Assembly (NCBI GenBank): GCA_024236155.1
Contig: JACKLA010000002.1
Span: forward strand, 186,001-250,000
Direction of reading: 5' to 3'
Source: Sphingomonadaceae bacterium
GTDB lineage: Bacteria > Pseudomonadota > Alphaproteobacteria > Sphingomonadales > Sphingomonadaceae
Length of the DNA: 64,000 nt
Part shown: piece by piece, positions 59,214 through 64,000 of the stretch
Layout: each line of letters opens with the position of its first letter
How positions within the stretch are numbered: the first letter of the stretch is position 1
Position numbers and translations under genes: made by a program
Notes under the pieces: generated by a model
What the model was told of the DNA's origin: nothing
The model's input: the letters and a program-made list of their open reading frames with translations, nothing else
Database searches by the model: none

Positions 59214-61532
59214 TTGCTCAAGCTAGCGCGAACCCTCTTAGCCTCTGAAAGGCTCCGCCATGCGGTTTACGCCAGTATTCTGGCGGCGCTGGTTGCCGCC
59301 ACAACGATATTGCGACCGATAGACATTAGTCTGTGGTCGCTTCAATCCAAGATGTTCGAGCACAAGCCGAGCGACGAAATCGCGCTGGTAACAGTTGAGA
59401 AGGCCGAATCCGCCAAGGGTGTCGCCGCCGACAATGAGGATTTGCTCCGGACTCTTCGTGATCTCGACGCAGCCGGTGCGAAACGGATCGTTGTCGATCT
59501 ACCTGTTCGTCGCAGTGGTTCGCCGGAAATCGACGCCCAGCTTCGTGCCGAACTGGAGCAGCTTGGCGATCGGGTGATCCTGACCAAGGTGGTGAGACAG
59601 GACTTCCTCGAAAGCCGGGCAATCGCGAAATCAAGCCGCTATTTCCTCGATGACATGCGTGTCGTCAGCAGCGACTACCAAACCGATTTCCTCGATTTTG
59701 TCTGGGCGATAGAGCCATCCTATTCGGACGGGCACGAAAGGATTCCCGCACTGTGGACTGTCCTGAACGATTCGCAGCCCGCCCAAGGTACGCTGCGGGT
59801 TGATTACACGGTAGATGTCCCTTCGATCAGGCAGTTGGCATCATCCGAACTGGGGAAGAGCCGATCGGCGGATCGAGCGACCTTCAAGGACAAGTCGATA
59901 GTTCTGGGTGCGGCCAGTGCAAGAGCGCATTCGGCCAAGGTCCCCGAATTCGGATATGTACCGTCCAGCATGGTTCACATCGTGGCCGCTGAAACGGCAA
60001 AACGCGGCGCAGGGGGAACACTCAACTGGGGCACAGGTATTGGAGTGTTCGGCATCTTGCTTTTGCTTGCCGCAATGCCTTTCCGCGATAGTCCGCGCAG
60101 GCGCACCGCCTATGTCCTGTGGTTTGCTTCGCTTGTTGTCGCAGCGATCATTACGGCAAAAATGGGCGTTCGCGGTGAATTTTCCGCTCCCCTGGCGGTG
60201 GGTGGATTCTACGCAATTTTCCGGGTTTCGGCCAACTTCAAGCGCCGCCACCTCTATATTGAACAACGCAGCAAACTGCCCAATTTCGTCGCCTTGCAAA
60301 GGGATCTCGGCGATGGAGCAGCTGGCAAGGATGCCGCGATCGTCATTGCAAAGATCTCGCGCATCGACGCGATGTTCGCCACGCTTTCGCAGACCGATCA
60401 GGGCCGCTATCTGCGTCAGTTGGCCAGCCGCCTCGCCCTCGGTGACCAGAAACAGACGATCTACTACGATGGGGGCAAGAACTTTGCCTTTGTCCTGCCC
60501 TCGGCTGCTTTCTATGATTTGCAAGGGCATCTCGAAGGTTTGCGGGCCATCGCGTCGCAGTCTGTCAATGTGTCCGGACGCGACCTTGACGTCTCGATGA
60601 CTATCGGTGTCGACCAGTCGTTCGACAAAACGGTTTCCAGCAGGGTCAATTCGGCAATCTCGGCGGCGGACCAGGCGCGTGAGGCCTATCGCCCGGTCTT
60701 CATTATCTCCGATTTCGCGACTGACAGCGAGGACTGGGACTATTCGCTCCAGGCCAGGCTGGAGGACGCGCTGTCGGAAGACCGCATCGCTATCAAGCTG
60801 CAGCCACAGGCGGATTTGCAGACCGGAAAGATCGTCGGTGCCGAGGCGTTGGCACGCTGGGTTGACGAGGAGCATGGCGATATCGCACCCTCGCGGTTCA
60901 TCCTCCAGTGCGAACGTGCAGGTCGGTTGGACGACCTTACCAAGCGCATCATGCAGAAAAGCCTGCGCGCGGGAGAAAACCTGCTCGATGACAATCTCGA
61001 ACCGCAAATCTCGATCAATGTTTCCGCAATCCAGTTCGTCGACCACAGGATCGCCGACCTGCTTGAGGAAAATCTCGCGGCCTGCCGCATCAATCCGGAA
61101 AATCTGACTATCGAAGTCACCGAGACGGCCCGCATCGAAGACTTTGCAGTGGCACGGGAAGTGTTCGACAGGATTGGCCGCAGCGGCGTCAAATTCTCCA
61201 TCGATGATTTCGGCATTGCGAGTGCAAACTTCGATGCGCTTTACCAATTGCCTTTCAGCGAACTCAAGATCGATCAGATGTTCGTCCAGCAGATATTCCA
61301 GTCACACATGGCCCGCTCGATCGTGGCCAATCTTGCGCGCCTTGCCGATGAGACCGGGCTGGTTTCGATCGCCGAGGGAATCGAGAATCAGCAGACCTAT
61401 GCGATTCTTGAGGAATTGGGTTGCCAGGTGGGTCAGGGTTTCTTCATTGCCCGGCCAATGACGCTTGCTGAGTTCAGGGAAATACTTTTTTTACAAAGCT
61501 CTAACGGAATGCCGCGCAATTTGGTTGGTTAA
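59214..61532 (+). CDS. CHASE2-degenerate GGDEF-EAL phosphodiesterase-like protein
   Basis: 772 residues. One N-terminal helix (about 17-33), an extracytoplasmic CHASE2-type sensor (about 40-265), two to three membrane helices (272-337), a GGDEF domain whose signature is GGKNF at 420-424 and therefore cannot make cyclic-di-GMP, and an EAL domain with EALARW (544-549), NVSAIQF, IDDFG and LKIDQMF. The catalytic set looks complete, so it should degrade cyclic-di-GMP in response to a periplasmic cue. The start is TTG 59214 with GGGGAACAGGA upstream. Confidence 0.9.
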   Translation: MLKLARTLLASERLRHAVYASILAALVAATTILRPIDISLWSLQSKMFEHKPSDEIALVTVEKAESAKGVAADNEDLLRTLRDLDAAGAKRIVVDLPVRRSGSPEIDAQLRAELEQLGDRVILTKVVRQDFLESRAIAKSSRYFLDDMRVVSSDYQTDFLDFVWAIEPSYSDGHERIPALWTVLNDSQPAQGTLRVDYTVDVPSIRQLASSELGKSRSADRATFKDKSIVLGAASARAHSAKVPEFGYVPSSMVHIVAAETAKRGAGGTLNWGTGIGVFGILLLLAAMPFRDSPRRRTAYVLWFASLVVAAIITAKMGVRGEFSAPLAVGGFYAIFRVSANFKRRHLYIEQRSKLPNFVALQRDLGDGAAGKDAAIVIAKISRIDAMFATLSQTDQGRYLRQLASRLALGDQKQTIYYDGGKNFAFVLPSAAFYDLQGHLEGLRAIASQSVNVSGRDLDVSMTIGVDQSFDKTVSSRVNSAISAADQAREAYRPVFIISDFATDSEDWDYSLQARLEDALSEDRIAIKLQPQADLQTGKIVGAEALARWVDEEHGDIAPSRFILQCERAGRLDDLTKRIMQKSLRAGENLLDDNLEPQISINVSAIQFVDHRIADLLEENLAACRINPENLTIEVTETARIEDFAVAREVFDRIGRSGVKFSIDDFGIASANFDALYQLPFSELKIDQMFVQQIFQSHMARSIVANLARLADETGLVSIAEGIENQQTYAILEELGCQVGQGFFIARPMTLAEFREILFLQSSNGMPRNLVG
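61525..61532 (-). promoter_or_regulatory. TTGGTTAA (TTAACCAA on the minus strand)
   Basis: One mismatch from the CtrA octamer, overlapping the stop of the CHASE2-EAL gene and 63 bases before the tiny ORF. It is listed because a promoter for that unit must lie in this AT-rich stretch (61525-61567). Weak evidence. Confidence 0.2.
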
Positions 61533-61567
61533 AAGTTTACAAATTTTCTGGGTTAACGTATCTCCAC

Positions 61568-61582
61568 GTTGCTAGTCGCAAC
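61568..61582 (+). promoter_or_regulatory. Leader hairpin directly before the ribosome binding site of the tiny ORF
   Basis: GTTGC-TAGTC-GCAAC, a 5-bp stem with a 5-base loop, ending at the base before AGGAGA (61583-61588). If transcribed it would cap the leader and leave the ribosome binding site exposed. Confidence 0.5.
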
Positions 61583-61594
61583 AGGAGATATAAC

Positions 61595-61627
61595 ATGTGG
61601 TCGATCTGGGACTGGATCTTGAAGTAA
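61595..61627 (+). CDS. Candidate 10-residue peptide MWSIWDWILK
   Basis: ATG-TGG-TCG-ATC-TGG-GAC-TGG-ATC-TTG-AAG-TAA. The ribosome binding site AGGAGA with 6-base spacing is among the best in the window. Three of ten residues are Trp and the peptide would be amphipathic, so membrane association is possible. It has hairpins before (61568-61582) and after (61633-61646) and an intrinsic terminator at 61653-61680; the next genes on either side read the other way or end before it. It is either a dwarf protein gene or a small RNA with an incidental or regulatory ORF. No family is recognised. Confidence 0.5.
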   Translation: MWSIWDWILK

Positions 61628-61632
61628 GATCC

Positions 61633-61646
61633 CTTGCATGTGCAAG
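61633..61646 (+). other. Small hairpin after the tiny ORF
   Basis: CTTGC-ATGT-GCAAG, 5-bp stem with a 4-base loop, 5 bases after the stop codon. Together with the leader hairpin and the terminator it suggests a compact structured transcript. Confidence 0.45.
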
Positions 61647-61652
61647 TTAACG

Positions 61653-61680
61653 AAAGGGCCTCGAAAGAGGCCCTTTTTGT
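61653..61680 (+). terminator. Intrinsic terminator of the tiny transcription unit
   Basis: AAAGGGCCTC (61653-61662) and GAGGCCCTTT (61667-61676) form a 10-bp perfect stem closed by a GAAA tetraloop, running into TTTTT. This is the clearest rho-independent terminator in the window. Confidence 0.9.
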
Positions 61681-61743
61681 TTGTGTGCTATTGTCCCGGA
61701 AACGGCCCGATTATCGATAGAAAAAGGGGTGATTGGTGATGCG

Positions 61744-62664
61744 TTATCGCGTGCCGGTATTCCTGCGTTTGCGCATCACGCCTTCCTGTGCGACGCTGGC
61801 AACCAGTTGCCCCTGGCGATTGAATATCCGCCCGCGATTAAAGCCACGTCCGCTTCCGCTCCACGGGCTGTCGGTGACGTAGAGCAACCATTCGTCGGCG
61901 CGGGCCGGACGGTGGAACCACAAAGCATGATCGAGGCTGGCCCCGAGCAATTCGCCGCGCATCCATGACAGCCCGTGCGGCAGCGCACTGGTGCCGAGCA
62001 GCGTGAAGTCGCTGGTATAGGCAATAACCGCCCGATGGAGTGCCGGATCGTCGGGCAAGGGGGCGACCGTGCGAAACCAGCTATGTGCCCGAGGTTCCTT
62101 CGGCTCGTTGTTCATCCAGTGCAGCTTGTCGGTCGTGCGCATGTCGATCGGCCGCGGGCGCAGCATCAGCCTGCGCTGGTTATCATTCATTCGCTCACCC
62201 AGCTTTTCCACGACCTCGCGGCGGATTTCCATGTCCGATCGAAGTTCTTCGGGTGGGGGAACATCGGGCATGGCGCAATCCTGGTGCTCCAGTCCCTCTT
62301 CCTCGAGGTGGAAACTGGCGGTCAGGTTCAGGATAACCTCGCCACCCTGGATTGCGACAACGCGGCGGTTGGCGAAGCTGCGCCCTTCGAAGTCGGTTGC
62401 CGCGCGATAGGTGATCTCGGGGCCTTCCTCGCCGCTGCGCAGGAAATAGGCATGCAGCGAGTGGGCCATCTTGGCATCGCCGACGGTCGCCTGGGCCGCC
62501 TGCAGGGCCTGTGCGACGACCTGCCCGCCAAACACGCGGCCCACGCCACCGGGCTGGGGTTGCCCGGCAAACAGCGTCTCTTCGCGGTGTTCGACCGTGA
62601 GCAAGCGCACGAGCCGTGCAACCAGTTCTTCGGGTGTGGGTGTGCTGTCGGTCGGTTGTGCCAT
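61744..62664 (-). CDS. tesB: Acyl-CoA thioesterase II
   Basis: 306 residues, double hotdog fold. N-terminal FAGQPQPGGVGRVFGGQVVAQAL and HSLHAYFLRSGEEG, then the catalytic aspartate region LDHALWFHRP and LLYVTDSPWSGSGRGFNRG, match TesB. It releases free fatty acid from medium and long acyl-CoA. It is transcribed leftward towards the tiny-ORF terminator. Together with the wax ester synthase and hydrolases it fits lipid turnover. Confidence 0.95.
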   Translation of the reverse strand: MAQPTDSTPTPEELVARLVRLLTVEHREETLFAGQPQPGGVGRVFGGQVVAQALQAAQATVGDAKMAHSLHAYFLRSGEEGPEITYRAATDFEGRSFANRRVVAIQGGEVILNLTASFHLEEEGLEHQDCAMPDVPPPEELRSDMEIRREVVEKLGERMNDNQRRLMLRPRPIDMRTTDKLHWMNNEPKEPRAHSWFRTVAPLPDDPALHRAVIAYTSDFTLLGTSALPHGLSWMRGELLGASLDHALWFHRPARADEWLLYVTDSPWSGSGRGFNRGRIFNRQGQLVASVAQEGVMRKRRNTGTR

Positions 62665-62721
62665 CTCGCTGCCTTTGCGGCGCGATGACGCTTACGTCAA
62701 CGTAGCACCTGTGCCGCGAGC

Positions 62722-63603
62722 CTAACGAGCGAGGCCGAGCCTGCGGATGATGCGGAATGCGAACGACTTGGCGGCGTTGGTGTTCGGCCAGCGCCCGGGT
62801 GCAGTCGGCCTCATACCAAATTTGCGCATCATGCGGTTGAACCCGCGCGCATCCGCTTCGGCAAAGCTCCAGTCGCTGCGCCAGGTGATCGATAGCGATA
62901 TCGAGCTTTCGGGCCCAACCCGCACGAAATGCGGGGCCATTACCGGAACGAACACCGCCTGCCCCGGTCCGATGGCGAATTCGCGGCCATGCTGGGCGAA
63001 GCTGTCGTGCCAGGTCAGCTCGCGCGCGCCGCCCGCGTGATAGGTTTCATGGACTGTGTCCGGTGCGAAACGGTCATTGCCAGCCGGGAACTGGGTCATC
63101 ACCTTCGTACCCTTGAGCTGGAGCAGGATATTGTGCTCCGGGTCGAAGTGATAAGGCGTTACCGCATCGGGGCTGGAGATGAAGATGAACCCCTGCGGTC
63201 GCAGCATGGTACCGGTCTTGCTTTCGATCTCGCTCCGGATTTCGCCGAGCAGGTTCAGCAACAACGCCTCATAGGCCGGGTCCTGCTCGATATTCTTGAG
63301 GACTGCCCAGCTGTTGCTGGTCGCAATATGGCGGATGGTATCCCCGATCGAGATACCGGTATCGCCGGGCTTGCCATCCACGCCGATCGGCAGGTCGCCG
63401 CGATTGTACTCGATCGAGGCTTCGGGCAACCGCCCGGCAAGGTCGGCCAGCGCGTCGAGTTGCAGCATCGCATTGAGGCCGAGCCGGTGGCCCAGTACAT
63501 GCGGCATCTCGGGGTAATTGGCAGCGAACGTGGCCCGCGCCTTGGTGTCGAACACCGGAACGGCTTGCGTCGCGTCGGCGGCGATATCCTGCATCAGTCC
63601 CAT
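62722..63603 (-). CDS. Cupin-like (JmjC-type) domain protein
   Basis: 293 residues. The metal motif region is seen as TPYHFDPEHNILLQLKGTKVM (H-x-D plus the following strand) with a distal histidine in PVMAPHFVRVG, as in cupin_8/JmjC Fe(II)-dependent oxygenases. The C-terminus is basic. Substrate unknown. The acetyltransferase gene upstream ends 3 bases before this start, so the two are co-transcribed and may act on one product. Confidence 0.82.
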   Translation of the reverse strand: MGLMQDIAADATQAVPVFDTKARATFAANYPEMPHVLGHRLGLNAMLQLDALADLAGRLPEASIEYNRGDLPIGVDGKPGDTGISIGDTIRHIATSNSWAVLKNIEQDPAYEALLLNLLGEIRSEIESKTGTMLRPQGFIFISSPDAVTPYHFDPEHNILLQLKGTKVMTQFPAGNDRFAPDTVHETYHAGGARELTWHDSFAQHGREFAIGPGQAVFVPVMAPHFVRVGPESSISLSITWRSDWSFAEADARGFNRMMRKFGMRPTAPGRWPNTNAAKSFAFRIIRRLGLAR

Positions 63604-63606
63604 GGC

Positions 63607-64000
63607 TTACAATCCTCGAAGTTCGGTCCCGGCCTCACGGCGCAGGATCTGGCGGCACAAGGCCTGGCGGGCACTGCCGCCGATGGCGATGGAAACGCGC
63701 ACCATGGCGCGCTTTTCGCGCCAGATACGGTCGATCATCGGATGGTCCGCAGAGGCGCAGCTGTCGCACCAGTCGATTGCGGGGTTGTCGAGCAGGTCGA
63801 GATTCTCGCGCTGCAACAGCACGCCGGGGGAGAACCTGGCGTAATCCTCATCATAGGCGGTCTTGTAGGAGAACGCGCCCGGCGGAGTGATGAAATTGGC
63901 CAGCATGGCAATCGGCTTGCCATCGAGCGACAGGCGCAGGCGTTCGAGCCTTCCCGCTTCGGCAGCCCCGGCAAGCGTGGCGCGGAACATTGCATCGGTA
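63607..64000 (-). CDS. GNAT-type (BioF2-like) acetyltransferase, 5' end outside window
   Basis: The last 131 or so residues are visible; the frame stays open to the window edge. LRLSLDGKPIAMLANFITPPGAFSYKTAYDEDYARFSPGVLL (in pieces) is the C-terminal GNAT half of the BioF2/CelD-like group, which often acylates sugars or lipids. A cysteine pair (CDSCASADHP) lies in the final third. It is upstream of, and in the same direction as, the cupin-like gene. An internal ATG at 63990 is not taken as the start. Confidence 0.75.
   Translation of the reverse strand, partial: TDAMFRATLAGAAEAGRLERLRLSLDGKPIAMLANFITPPGAFSYKTAYDEDYARFSPGVLLQRENLDLLDNPAIDWCDSCASADHPMIDRIWREKRAMVRVSIAIGGSARQALCRQILRREAGTELRGL

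Noticed and set aside
61595..61680. Tiny Trp-rich ORF as a trp attenuator
   Set aside because: Three Trp codons and a terminator fit the idea, but no Trp biosynthesis gene or any other gene follows on the same strand; tesB is convergent.
1..64000. CRISPR array, rRNA operon, prophage or complete insertion sequence
   Set aside because: I saw no regularly spaced short repeats, no rRNA sequence, no transposase or phage structural gene on either strand.

Overview
The window looks like chromosomal DNA of an alphaproteobacterium of the order Sphingomonadales, most likely an Erythrobacteraceae-type marine or freshwater bacterium. This is inferred from GC-rich codon use, a CcrM-type GANTC methyltransferase, a MipZ-like division ATPase, the three-piece transhydrogenase pntAa-pntAb-pntB behind a small aa3-oxidase subunit IV gene, the purC / M16 peptidase / purS / purQ order, and the infA-maf-RNase E/G-yacG operon. 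There is no rRNA, CRISPR array, complete transposon or prophage. One tRNA gene (Phe, GAA) is present.

Layout. 1-4.8 kb: end of a cysteine desulfurase with its [2Fe-2S] ferredoxin, two lipoproteins, a secreted beta-propeller and a small unrecognised gene. 4.9-13.4 kb: parC; a leftward block of cca, a NudL-type Nudix enzyme, a DUF1285 gene, a GNAT acetyltransferase and a PQQ-type sugar dehydrogenase lipoprotein; rnhB; a large nested palindrome; a cation/Ca exchanger. 13.4-16.5 kb: ccrM behind six GANTC sites and a CtrA-like box, then a two-gene accessory island (frameshifted DUF5343 gene plus a TIGR02391/Ymh gene) and a repeat-littered gap. 16.5-25.5 kb: folP, a vanadium-haloperoxidase-like enzyme, an SDR, an NtrC-like regulator, then the transhydrogenase operon, whose pntB carries an in-frame repeat insertion. 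25.5-34.5 kb: beta-helix protein, cytochrome c and hydrolase operon; racemase; dGTPase-like gene; small membrane proteins; an isolated cpaF. 34.6-47 kb: phosphoglycerol-transferase-like membrane enzyme, a DMT transporter, glmS, a GGDEF-EAL protein, the purine genes around an M16 peptidase, and an orphan HPr-kinase-like protein. 47-64 kb: tRNA-Phe, the infA operon, a large TonB receptor, two hydrolases and a wax ester synthase, mipZ, uvrC, a CHASE2-EAL protein, a tiny terminator-capped transcription unit, tesB, a cupin-like protein and the end of an acetyltransferase.

How the parts work together. Most genes are housekeeping: translation and tRNA maturation (infA, cca, tRNA-Phe), DNA topology and repair (parC, uvrC, rnhB), nucleotide, folate and amino-sugar synthesis (purC/S/Q, folP, glmS), NADPH supply (pnt) and cell-cycle control (ccrM, mipZ). 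Two cyclic-di-GMP proteins and cpaF suggest surface-life control. The wax ester synthase, two hydrolases and the thioesterase point to storage-lipid metabolism.

Most notable for follow-up: a 10-codon, Trp-rich ORF with a near-ideal ribosome binding site, its own terminator and RNA hairpins (61568-61680); a 29-codon repeat-derived insertion in PntB; the DUF5343/TIGR02391 pair; a roughly 270-bp nested palindrome; and a TonB receptor with two tandem Cys-containing modules in a Gly-rich insertion. All calls were made by reading the sequence and recalling family signatures. No database search was run.
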